Part shown: piece after piece, positions 16,347 to 23,146 of the stretch
How the letters are laid out: each line of letters opens with the position of its first letter
Position numbering within the stretch: position 1 is the first letter of the stretch
DNA from: UKL13-2 sp044229235
GTDB taxonomy: Bacteria > Pseudomonadota > Gammaproteobacteria > Burkholderiales > Usitatibacteraceae
Assembly (NCBI GenBank): GCA_044229235.1
Contig: JBGATH010000013.1
Span: 31,587 to 95,586, forward strand
Reading direction: 5' to 3'
Length of the DNA: 64,000 bases
The notes under the pieces: model-generated
The model's database searches: none
Told to the model about the DNA's origin: nothing
Seen by the model: the letters and a program-made list of their open reading frames with translations, nothing else
Program-made: the position numbers and the translations under genes

Positions 16347-16376
16347 AAAAAGCCGCTGGGTTCAGCGGCTTTTTTT
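16347..16376. terminator. Bidirectional rho-independent terminator
   Basis: AGCCGCTG-GGTT-CAGCGGCT (16351-16370) is followed by a T run to 16376 and preceded by AAAAA, so it can terminate both yggX (plus) and phoU (minus), which converge here. Confidence 0.92.
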
Positions 16377-16391
16377 GTTGGTAATGAGGTA

Positions 16392-17102
16392 CTAGTCTGG
16401 CGACTGCGTCTCGCGCTCGAACTCCTCGGGCGTGATGTGCCGTACGTCCTTGCCCTTGACCAGGTAGACCACGTACTCGGACATGTTCTTGGCGTGATCA
16501 CCGATGCGCTCAATCGCCTTGGCGATGAACAGGATTTCGATGGCGCCCGAGATAGTGCGCGGGTCTTCCATCATGAATGTCACCAATTGCCGCAATATGC
16601 CGCGGAACTGTTCATCCACAATCGCATCCTGCCGTACCACCTTGGCGGCGGCGGAAACATCGAGCCGCGCGAACGCATCCAACGCCGTCTTGACCATGTC
16701 CAGCGCCACGCTGCTGGCGTAGCGGACTTCTGAAAACTTTGTGGACAGGCGCCGATCCTGTTCGTGGATCAGCTTGCCCATGCGCGCGATCTTCTGTGCC
16801 TCGTCGCCGATGCGTTCCAGATCGGTGATGGTCTTGATGACCGCCATAACCATGCGCAGGTCGCCCGCGGTGGGCTGGCGCTTGGCGATGATGTGGACGC
16901 AGTCATCGTCAATGGCGACTTCCAGCGCGTTGACACGGTGGTCGTCGGCGATCACCTGGTCGGCCAGCGCCATGTCGCCGTTGGCCAGTGACTCCATCGC
17001 CCGGTTGATCTGCTGTTCGACGAGCCCGCCCATCTGCAGCACGCGCGAGCGCACGCCTTCGAGTTCGGCGTCAAAGCGTTTGGAAATATGTTCGTTACCC
17101 AT
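16392..17102 (-). CDS. phoU: Phosphate transport system regulatory protein PhoU
   Basis: The 236-residue all-helical protein has two PhoU repeats with metal-binding motifs: ISKRFDAELEGVRSRVLQMGGLVE at the N-terminus, ERIGDEAQKIARMG (about 96-109) and ERIGDHAKNMSEYVVYLVKG (about 201-220). PhoU links the Pst transporter to PhoR and restrains the Pho response. No pst or phoBR genes flank it in this window, so here it is an orphan placed between yggX and rpiA. No Pho box was recognised upstream. Confidence 0.93.
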   Translation of the reverse strand: MGNEHISKRFDAELEGVRSRVLQMGGLVEQQINRAMESLANGDMALADQVIADDHRVNALEVAIDDDCVHIIAKRQPTAGDLRMVMAVIKTITDLERIGDEAQKIARMGKLIHEQDRRLSTKFSEVRYASSVALDMVKTALDAFARLDVSAAAKVVRQDAIVDEQFRGILRQLVTFMMEDPRTISGAIEILFIAKAIERIGDHAKNMSEYVVYLVKGKDVRHITPEEFERETQSPD

Positions 17103-17196
17103 GATTTTGTTGGCGTTGGTCAGTGCGACAGATTGGGAATCGTACGATTGTAGGCCGGCGATGTGACAGAGTTGTTACCGCGCGCCGGCAGCCGCT

Positions 17197-17868
17197 TCAG
17201 CGTTTCAGGATGCGCACGCCGCCGGGCGCCGCCAGCAACGCCATATCCGCCCCGCGCCTGGCGAACAGGCCGTTGGTCACCACGCCGGCGATCTGGTTTA
17301 TGGATGACTCCAAGCCCACCGGATCGACGATCTTCAGGCCGCGCACGTCGAGAATCCAGTTGCCGTTGTCGGTGACGACCGCCTTGCCGTCGCGAATGCG
17401 CCACTCGGGGTGGCCGCCGAGTAACACCAGTTCACGGGCGACGTAGCTGCGCGCCATGGGAATGACCTCCACCGGCAGCGGAAAATTGCCCAGCACATCC
17501 ACCAGCTTGGACTGATCGGCGATACAGACGAATTTTTCAGACGCGGCCGCAACGATTTTCTCGCGCGTCAGTGCCGCGCCGCCACCTTTGATCATTGCCA
17601 GGTGCGGGGTAATTTCATCCGCGCCGTCAACGTAGACGGACAGGCTGCCGGCATCGTTGAGCTCCAGTACCTCGATACGCGCCTCGCGCAGCAGTCTGGA
17701 ACTGGCCTCCGAGCTGGACACGGCGCCCTTGATGCGCGCGGCAATTTTTGCCAGCTCGGCGATGAAGAAATTGACGGTTGAACCGGTGCCGACGCCGATG
17801 ACGGTGTCGTCCGGAACGTAGGCGATGGCGGCGGCCGCTGCGGCCTGCTTGAGTGCGTTCTGATCCAT
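17197..17868 (-). CDS. rpiA: Ribose-5-phosphate isomerase A
   Basis: The 223-residue enzyme interconverts ribose-5- and ribulose-5-phosphate. Motifs GVGTGSTVNFFI (25-36), VDGADEITPHLAMIKGGGAALTREKIVA (about 80-107) and a C-terminal GVVTNGLFARRGADMALLAAPGGVRIL tail match RpiA. I choose the ATG at 17868 (MDQNALKQ); a longer frame from 17907 adds 13 residues without family support. It is divergent from ilvA. Confidence 0.95.
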   Translation of the reverse strand: MDQNALKQAAAAAAIAYVPDDTVIGVGTGSTVNFFIAELAKIAARIKGAVSSSEASSRLLREARIEVLELNDAGSLSVYVDGADEITPHLAMIKGGGAALTREKIVAAASEKFVCIADQSKLVDVLGNFPLPVEVIPMARSYVARELVLLGGHPEWRIRDGKAVVTDNGNWILDVRGLKIVDPVGLESSINQIAGVVTNGLFARRGADMALLAAPGGVRILKR

Positions 17869-17964
17869 GGCAAGTGCTTTTGAGTTCCCGCATAGAGAAT
17901 AGCCCAATTCCTGCTACATTTCCCCTGTAAGGCGCGTTTGGCGCGACCGATTCAGGGAAACATC

Positions 17965-19476
17965 GTGAAGCAGGACTATTTGAAGCGCATCCTCAGCGCG
18001 CGCGTCTACGACGTCGCCATCGAGAGCCCGTTGACGCCGAGCGCCGGCATGTCGGAACTGTTGGGCAACAACGTGCTGCTCAAGCGCGAAGACCTGCAGC
18101 CGGTGTTTTCCTTCAAGCTGCGTGGCGCCTACAACAAGATGGCGCACCTGACGCCCGCCGAGCTCAAGCGCGGGGTGATTTGCGCCTCTGCCGGCAACCA
18201 TGCCCAAGGCGTGGCGCTGGCCGCACAGAAACTTGGCTGCAAGGCCACCATCGTCATGCCGGTAACCACGCCCGGCATCAAAGTGCAGGCCGTGCAGCGG
18301 CGCGGCGCGCAGGTGGTGCTCAAGGGCGACAGTTATCACGAGGCCGGCCTGTACGCCAGGCAACTCGCGACCAAGCGCAACCTGAGCTACGTTCACCCGT
18401 ACGATGATCCGCTGGTGATTGCCGGGCAGGGCACCATCGGTATGGAAATCCTGCGGCAGTTCCAGCACCCGATCGATGCGGTATTTGTCCCCGTCGGGGG
18501 TGGCGGATTGATCGCCGGCATCGGCGCGTATATCAAGGCGCTGTCGCCGAAAACAAAGATCATCGGCGTCGAGCCGGAAGACTCGAACGCCATGTACCAG
18601 TCGCTGAAGGCGGGCAGGCGCGTGACGCTGTCGCACGTCAATTTGTTTGCCGACGGCGTTGCGGTCAAGCAGGTCGGCGCCGAGACCTTCAGGATGGCAC
18701 AGGAACTGGTGGACGAGGTCGTGCTGGTCAATACGGATGAAATCTGCGCGGCCATCAAGGATATCTACCAGGACACGCGCTCCATCATGGAGCCCTCAGG
18801 CGGCCTGGCGTTGGCCGGCATCAAGCGCTTTGTGGAACGCGAGAAGTGCAAGGGCAAGACGCTGGTGGCGATCTGTTGTGGCGCCAACATGAATTTTGAC
18901 CGCCTGCGCTTCGTCGCCGAGCGCGCGGAGGTGGGCGAGCATCACGAAGCGCTACTGGCCGTGACCGTGCCGGAAACGCGCGGCAGTTTTCGCAAATTTT
19001 GCGAGTTGCTCGGTCCGCGCAGCGTGACCGAATTCAACTATCGCATCGCCGACGCGAAACAGGCCCAGCTGTTTGTCGGCGTGGCCGTTACCGGTCGAGA
19101 GGAAGCCAAGAAACTGGTGGCGCATTGCAATCGCCGCGGTTTTGCCACAGTGGACATGACCGAAAACGAACTGGCCAAACTGCACGTACGTCACCTCGTG
19201 GGCGGGCGCTCACAGTTGGCCCGTGACGAGCGACTCTACCGGTTTGAGTTTCCCGAGCGGCCGGGTGCGTTGATGCTGTTTCTGACGAGCATGAGCCCGA
19301 ATTGGAACATCAGCTTGTTCCACTATCGCAATCATGGCTCGGATGTGGGCAGGATTCTGGTCGGCCTGCAGGTACCGGCCGATGAGCGCGGCGCCTTCAG
19401 CAAATTCGTCAAAACGCTTGGTTACGAATTTGTTGAGGAAACCGCCAATCCCGCCTACCGGCTATTCCTCGGTTAG
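17965..19476 (+). CDS. ilvA: Threonine ammonia-lyase, biosynthetic
   Basis: The 503-residue PLP enzyme converts threonine to 2-oxobutanoate for isoleucine synthesis. The PLP lysine lies in FSFKLRGAYNK (Lys51), the glycine-rich phosphate loop in GGGGLIAG near 181, and SAGNHAQG near 78. The region after about residue 325 holds two ACT-like regulatory domains (RGSFRKFCELLG and ERPGALMLFLTSM), the long isoleucine-sensitive form. GTG at 17965 with CAGGGAA upstream is preferred over the TTG at 17938. Confidence 0.94.
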   Translation: MKQDYLKRILSARVYDVAIESPLTPSAGMSELLGNNVLLKREDLQPVFSFKLRGAYNKMAHLTPAELKRGVICASAGNHAQGVALAAQKLGCKATIVMPVTTPGIKVQAVQRRGAQVVLKGDSYHEAGLYARQLATKRNLSYVHPYDDPLVIAGQGTIGMEILRQFQHPIDAVFVPVGGGGLIAGIGAYIKALSPKTKIIGVEPEDSNAMYQSLKAGRRVTLSHVNLFADGVAVKQVGAETFRMAQELVDEVVLVNTDEICAAIKDIYQDTRSIMEPSGGLALAGIKRFVEREKCKGKTLVAICCGANMNFDRLRFVAERAEVGEHHEALLAVTVPETRGSFRKFCELLGPRSVTEFNYRIADAKQAQLFVGVAVTGREEAKKLVAHCNRRGFATVDMTENELAKLHVRHLVGGRSQLARDERLYRFEFPERPGALMLFLTSMSPNWNISLFHYRNHGSDVGRILVGLQVPADERGAFSKFVKTLGYEFVEETANPAYRLFLG

Positions 19477-19874
19477 CCGCGCGCCGCTTTTTTCGCGGCC
19501 TCGGCATTGCAGCCGCCGATGGATTCCCGTTTGCGGATCACCAGTTCCCAATCCTCGCTCAGCGCGGTCGCATGGCGTGCCGCCAGGAAATAGCGGGTGC
19601 AAGGTTCAACCACCAGCGGGAACGCCTTTTCGCGCTTGACGCGGAACTGGCTCGGTTTGCGCGAGGCCAGAATCAGGCTGTGAAAGCCTGGTTCGATACG
19701 TGGATCTTCCTGCATCTGGAATGCGCCGTCGATCGCGACGATGCGCACCGGGTAGTCGTTGAGCGCCGTCGTCGGCATGTCGAAATCGCCGCGCACCTCG
19801 GAAAAGATGGTTGTACAGCCTGACACCGCGAGTGCCAGAACGATTGCTGCAAGCCGAGCCGGGCTGTTTTTCAT
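19473..19874 (-). CDS. Small lipoprotein of unknown function
   Basis: The 133-residue protein has a lipoprotein signal peptide, with lipobox AVSGC at residues 16-20. The mature part contains one PVRIVAIDG strand, FHSLILASRKPSQFRVKREK and a Cys-containing EPCTRYFLAARH motif. This pattern (a peptide that is added to a periplasmic beta-rich lipoprotein) is common among proteobacterial hypothetical lipoproteins; I do not recognise a named family. It converges on ilvA, the two stops overlapping by 4 bases. Confidence 0.7.
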   Translation of the reverse strand: MKNSPARLAAIVLALAVSGCTTIFSEVRGDFDMPTTALNDYPVRIVAIDGAFQMQEDPRIEPGFHSLILASRKPSQFRVKREKAFPLVVEPCTRYFLAARHATALSEDWELVIRKRESIGGCNAEAAKKAARG

Positions 19875-19943
19875 CGCGTATCCGCCGAAAGTTGTGACCC
19901 ACTGGATGACAGCCGGTGAAGCGCACGCGCGTACGTCACGAAC

Positions 19944-20084
19944 TTACTCCGGCCAATGCTTGATGTATTGCTTCAGCGGGCGGGGCGAGAAATGGGGCGC
20001 TGCAGGGAAGAGCAGCCCCGCGCAGCGGGATGCGACCCCGGAAGCGTCCCGATTTTGAGAAAAATTCCGACCCTTGGAATTCAT
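19944..20084 (-). CDS. Array mini-ORF 2 (46 residues) ending in the CBS C-terminal peptide
   Basis: ATG at 20084 overlaps the TGA of mini-ORF 1 (ATGA). The frame is open for 46 codons to TAA at 19944 and ends LLFPAAPHFSPRP-LKQYIKHWPE. The middle part is read in a different frame relative to the DNA repeat than in mini-ORF 1, but spacer indels restore the frame before the common tail. Whether it is translated is unknown; there is no ribosome site other than the coupling overlap. Confidence 0.4.
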   Translation of the reverse strand: MNSKGRNFSQNRDASGVASRCAGLLFPAAPHFSPRPLKQYIKHWPE

Positions 20085-20224
20085 TCGGGCCAATGCTTGA
20101 TGTATTGCTTGAGCAGGCGAGGCGAGAAGTGGGGCGCTGCAGGGAAGAGCAGGGCCCCGCGCAGCGGGATGCGACCCCGCAAGCGTCCCGATTTTGAGAA
20201 AGAATACCGCCCATTGGAATTCAT
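20081..20224 (-). CDS. Array mini-ORF 1 (47 residues) ending in the CBS C-terminal peptide
   Basis: ATG at 20224 overlaps the CBS gene's TGA (ATGA, 20221-20224), the same arrangement used by many coupled genes in this window. Codon-by-codon reading gives 47 residues, starting MNSNGRYSFSKSG and ending PRLLKQYIKHWPE, then TGA at 20083-20081. The tail is identical to the CBS protein's C-terminus. Translation is inferred from the overlap only. Confidence 0.4.
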   Translation of the reverse strand: MNSNGRYSFSKSGRLRGRIPLRGALLFPAAPHFSPRLLKQYIKHWPE

Positions 20225-20679
20225 TCGGGCCAATGCTTGATGTATTGCTTGAGGAGGCGATTCTCAAAATCCGCGTCCTTGATGGCGCTGCGCGCGATGT
20301 CGTGGAAGGACAGGATGCCGACCAGCGTGCCGTGATTCATCACCGGCACATGCGTGATATGGAGCTCGGTCATCAACCCCCGAAGATGATCGACGCTGTC
20401 TTCGGGATGTGCGACCGGGGGGTTGACCTTCATCACGTCGCGGCAGCGGGCCTGCATCAACTCGCCGCCCTGCGCATTCAGGCCGTGCAGCAATTCGCGC
20501 AGCGTGATGAGACCGAGCATCTGGTCGTCCTCGGTGATGATTACCGAGCTGATGGCATTGTTTGCCATCAGGCCCACCGCCTCTGATACCGGCACGTCGG
20601 GGCCCACGGTAAACAGGGCCTTCCTGCCGCTCTGCCGGGCTTTGTCCTGCAGGACTTCAGAGACGGTTGAGGTACTCAT
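20221..20679 (-). CDS. CBS-pair domain protein
   Basis: The 152-residue protein consists almost entirely of two CBS motifs (VSEAVGLMANNAISSVIITEDDQMLGLITLRELL and the second with VDHLRGLMTELHITHVPVMNHGTLVGILSFHDI). A lone CBS pair usually senses adenosine nucleotides; no effector domain is present. I start it at ATG 20679 (MSTSTVSEV); the frame runs 15 codons further upstream through a low-complexity stretch. The C-terminal peptide LLKQYIKHWPE is repeated in the downstream array. It follows sspB by about 105 bases on the same strand. Confidence 0.88.
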   Translation of the reverse strand: MSTSTVSEVLQDKARQSGRKALFTVGPDVPVSEAVGLMANNAISSVIITEDDQMLGLITLRELLHGLNAQGGELMQARCRDVMKVNPPVAHPEDSVDHLRGLMTELHITHVPVMNHGTLVGILSFHDIARSAIKDADFENRLLKQYIKHWPE

Positions 20680-20784
20680 GGCAAGTGGCAAAGGGAGCAA
20701 AGAAAAGAAAGGAAAGCATAGCAAAAACCGAGCGGCCCATCGGTGACGGCGAGGCCGGCATGCCGCGATCCCCGGCTCCCGACA

Positions 20785-21270
20785 CTACTTGATGACGCGC
20801 AGTTTGCCGCGTGGCGGACCTTTTGGATTCCCGGGGGCCGGCGAATCGGGTTCGGACGGCGAATTTTCCAGGGTGGGTGCGGGCGCAGCTGTCGGAGCGC
20901 CGGCAACCGGCACGGATTGCAGCACCGGGCTTGCCGGGGCTTCCGGCGCCGCGGCAGGCAATTCGGGCTCGAAAAACGCACCGCGGCCCGTCTCGCGTGC
21001 AAATATTCCCTGCACCGCGTATATCGGCACGGCGATCTCGCGCGATACACCGTTGAAACGGGCGGAAAACTGAATCAGGTCGTTGCCAATGGTCAGGTTG
21101 CGCGTCGCATGCTGGCTGATCGACAGCACGATCTCCCCGTTCTTGACGTACTCGAGGGGTACACGTGTCTCTGCGTCCACCTTGATGCTCAGGTACGGCG
21201 TGTAGCCGCAGTCCGCACACCATTCATAGATGGCGCGGATCATATAGGGCTTGGTGGAGAGCTCAACCAC
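20785..21270 (-). CDS. sspB: ClpXP protease specificity-enhancing factor SspB
   Basis: The 161-residue protein matches SspB: the substrate-binding domain LSTKPYMIRAIYEWCADCGYTPYLSIKV (3-30), EIVLSISQHATRNLTIGNDLIQFSARFNG (46-74), IAVPIYAVQGIFARETG, then a Pro/Ala-rich linker and the basic C-terminal ClpX-binding tail ending PPRGKLRVIK. It tethers ssrA-tagged proteins to ClpXP. The start is GTG at 21270 inside a tandem array; the outermost array copy (ATG at 21542) carries the canonical-looking start, but is not in frame with the complete gene. Confidence 0.93.
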   Translation of the reverse strand: MVELSTKPYMIRAIYEWCADCGYTPYLSIKVDAETRVPLEYVKNGEIVLSISQHATRNLTIGNDLIQFSARFNGVSREIAVPIYAVQGIFARETGRGAFFEPELPAAAPEAPASPVLQSVPVAGAPTAAPAPTLENSPSEPDSPAPGNPKGPPRGKLRVIK

Positions 21271-21406
21271 AGCGCGCTTTCACAGAGGCGGACTGCCTTG
21301 CGCCTGCTTCGCTGGCTACGATGCGGCCGACGCGTCCGCAGGCGCAGTCCTTACGCCATTCATAGATGGCGCGGATCATGTAGGGCTTGGTGGAAAGCTC
21401 AACCAC
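21263..21406 (-). CDS. Array mini-ORF B (47 residues) with sspB-like N-terminus
   Basis: GTG at 21406 opens a 47-codon frame with N-terminus VELSTKPYMIRAIYEW, then spacer-encoded residues, stopping at TGA 21265-21263. That stop lies 5 bases after the GTG of the complete sspB (21270, GTGGTTGA), so it could deliver ribosomes to the true start. No independent evidence of translation. Confidence 0.4.
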   Translation of the reverse strand: MVELSTKPYMIRAIYEWRKDCACGRVGRIVASEAGARQSASVKARCG

Positions 21407-21542
21407 GGCACGCTTTCACAGAGGCGGACTGCATTGCGCCTGCTTCGCTGGCTGCGATGCGGCCGACGCGTCCGCAGGCGCAGTCCTTACACCATTCGCA
21501 AATGGCGCGGATCATGTAGGGCTTGATGGAGAGTTCAACCAT
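21399..21542 (-). CDS. Array mini-ORF A (47 residues) with sspB-like N-terminus and ATG start
   Basis: ATG at 21542 opens MVELSIKPYMIRAICEW, followed by spacer-encoded sequence, and stops at TGA 21401-21399, 5 bases after the GTG of mini-ORF B. It is the outermost copy and the only one with ATG. The 136-base period is not a multiple of three, so its frame differs from that of sspB and it cannot be an N-terminal extension. If transcription enters from upstream, this would be the first ORF translated. Confidence 0.4.
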   Translation of the reverse strand: MVELSIKPYMIRAICEWCKDCACGRVGRIAASEAGAMQSASVKACRG

Positions 21543-21651
21543 GTTCTGATCGATGAAGTCGTCGCAGCGGCACCTGACCCGGCAGGCGGGGCGGGCGATT
21601 CTGCTCCACTGCGCTTGGTTGTCGGCCCGCTCGCCGGGCCGGCAACCCGGC
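21543..21651. other. Gap between sspA and the sspB array
   Basis: This 109-base gap separates the sspA stop from the outermost array copy. CCCGCTCGCCGGGCCGGCAACCCGG at 21628-21652 can fold, but no T run follows. Nothing else was recognised. Confidence 0.4.
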
Positions 21652-22251
21652 TTATTTGCGCATCGCTTTTTCGGAAGCGGTCATCGAGTCGATGAATGCC
21701 TGGCGCGAGAACAGACGCTCCGCGTACTTGAGCAGGGGCGCCGCCGCCTTCGGCATTTCCACCTGGTAGTGCTCAAGGCGCCACAGCAGCGGCGCGATGG
21801 CCACGTCGAGCATCGAGAACTCATCGCCAAGCATGTGCTTCTGCTTGATGAAGATCGGCGCGAGCTGGATCAGGTTTTCGCGGATGTAGAGGCGGGCCTT
21901 TTCGTGCTGGTTCTGCTTGCCCCGCTCCAGCGTGTCGACGTGATTGAAAATCTCGTTTTCCATGCGGAACAGTATCAGGCGGGCTCGGGCGCGCATCACC
22001 GGATCCGCCGGCATCAGCTGCGGGTGCGGGAAGCGCTCGTCGATGTACTCGTTGATGATGTTCGATTCGTACAGGATCAAGTCGCGTTCGACCAGAACCG
22101 GCGTCCGGTTGTACGGATTCATCACCGCCAGGTCTTCGGGCTTGTTCATGAGGTCGACGTCCAGAATCTGGAAGTCCATGCCTTTTTCGTAAAGCACGAT
22201 ACGGCAGCGGTGGCTGAAAGGACACGTGGTCCCCGAGTACAAAGTCATCAT
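21652..22251 (-). CDS. sspA: Stringent starvation protein A (GST-fold RNA polymerase-associated factor)
   Basis: The 199-residue glutathione S-transferase-like protein has MTLYSGTTCPFSHRCRIVLYEKGMDF (thioredoxin-fold start), MNPYNRTPVLVERDLILYESNIINEYIDERFPHP, and a C-terminal helical domain with FSMLDVAIAPLLWRLE. This is SspA, which binds RNA polymerase and supports acid and stationary-phase survival, lacking GST activity. It lies between petC and sspB, a common betaproteobacterial arrangement. Confidence 0.93.
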   Translation of the reverse strand: MMTLYSGTTCPFSHRCRIVLYEKGMDFQILDVDLMNKPEDLAVMNPYNRTPVLVERDLILYESNIINEYIDERFPHPQLMPADPVMRARARLILFRMENEIFNHVDTLERGKQNQHEKARLYIRENLIQLAPIFIKQKHMLGDEFSMLDVAIAPLLWRLEHYQVEMPKAAAPLLKYAERLFSRQAFIDSMTASEKAMRK

Positions 22252-22378
22252 GGCGGCGTTACCTGTCGTTTTTTTGTTGCGTTATCAACGGCTCAAAATG
22301 CCAAGCCGCGCATTGATGCGCGGCTTCCACACCCGGATCGCTCGCGCGGGACCGGCAGCCCGTCGTGGGGTGAAATGG

Positions 22379-23146
22379 TTACTTCACGTCTTTCCAGTAT
22401 TCGTGCTTCAGGAAGTAGGCGATGAAGAAAAATACAGTCAGAAAAAGCAGCACGAGCACGCCCAGCTGCGTGCGTTCGGCGCGTGCGGGTTCGCCCATGT
22501 AGGTCAGGTAGTTGACCAGGTCACCGACGAAGCGATCGTATTCAGCCTGCGTCATGGTGCCCGGCCGTTCTACCGCCAGTTTCATCACAGGCTCCATTTT
22601 GCCGGCGTGGCCGGGACGTTCGCCTGCCTTGACCATGGCCTGGGTGCCTTGCAGGTCGTGCAGTACGTGCGGCATCGCCACCCCCGGGAACAGCGGGTTG
22701 GCCCAGCCGGTGGGCGATTCGTCGCTGCGGTAAAAACTGCGCAGGAAGGTGTAGACCCAGTCCGGACCGCGTACCCGTGACACCAGCGTCAGGTCGGGAG
22801 GCACGCCGCCGAACCAGTCCTTGGCGTCAGCAGGCTCCAGCGACGAAATCATCGCGTCGCTGATTTTGCTGTCGGTGAGGACGAGGTTTTCCTTGATCTG
22901 CGCCTCCGTGAGGCCGATCTTGGTCAGGGCGCTGTAGCGCATGTATGCGGCGTTGTGGCAGTTGAGGCAATAGTTGACGAAGTTGCGTGCGCCGCGTTGC
23001 AGCGAGGCCTGGTCGTGCAGGTTGATTGGTGCGCGATCGAGCGGCGGCTCAGCGACGCCCGAGGCCATTCCGGCTGCCGGGGACAGCGCGATTGCGGTGA
23101 TTGCCGTTGCCGCGCAATGGCGCAGCAGTGTGCGGATGGTTTTCAT
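22379..23146 (-). CDS. petC: Cytochrome c1 of the bc1 complex
   Basis: The 255-residue protein has a Sec signal peptide (residues 1-29), the heme-c motif C60-LN-C63-H64, an AMPHVL segment supplying the Met ligand near 183, and a C-terminal membrane anchor (about 231-250) ending KHEYWKDVK. It takes electrons from the Rieske protein and passes them to cytochrome c. Its ATG shares one base with the petB stop (TAATG), so translation is coupled. Confidence 0.95.
   Translation of the reverse strand: MKTIRTLLRHCAATAITAIALSPAAGMASGVAEPPLDRAPINLHDQASLQRGARNFVNYCLNCHNAAYMRYSALTKIGLTEAQIKENLVLTDSKISDAMISSLEPADAKDWFGGVPPDLTLVSRVRGPDWVYTFLRSFYRSDESPTGWANPLFPGVAMPHVLHDLQGTQAMVKAGERPGHAGKMEPVMKLAVERPGTMTQAEYDRFVGDLVNYLTYMGEPARAERTQLGVLVLLFLTVFFFIAYFLKHEYWKDVK

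Larger units (their letters stand above)
19944..20260 (-). repeat. Tandem array of CBS-gene 3' end plus spacer
   Basis: The last 40 bases of the CBS gene (20221-20260) recur at 20081-20120 and 19944-19983, spacing 140 and 137 bases. The two roughly 97-100-base spacers between them are near-identical to each other and contain GC-rich hairpins (CCCCGCGCAGCGGGATGCGACCCC region). The spacer also contains GATTTTGAGAA, the inverted form of TTCTCAAAATC at 20261-20271 in the gene. The outermost copy ends in TAA, the inner two in TGA. Confidence 0.9.
21221..21542 (-). repeat. Tandem array of sspB 5' end plus spacer
   Basis: The first 50 bases of sspB (21221-21270) recur at 21357-21406 and 21493-21542, with a period of exactly 136 bases. 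The two 86-base spacers (21271-21356 and 21407-21492) are near-identical and carry an inverted repeat, GCGCCTGC with GCAGGCGC flanked by GGACT and AGTCC. The inner two copies start GTG, the outermost ATG. Confidence 0.92.

Noticed and set aside
19944..21542. Tandem arrays considered as CRISPR or as tRNA/rRNA repeats
   Set aside because: The units are 136-140 bases long with gene-terminus content, not short direct repeats with unique spacers; no cas genes are present.
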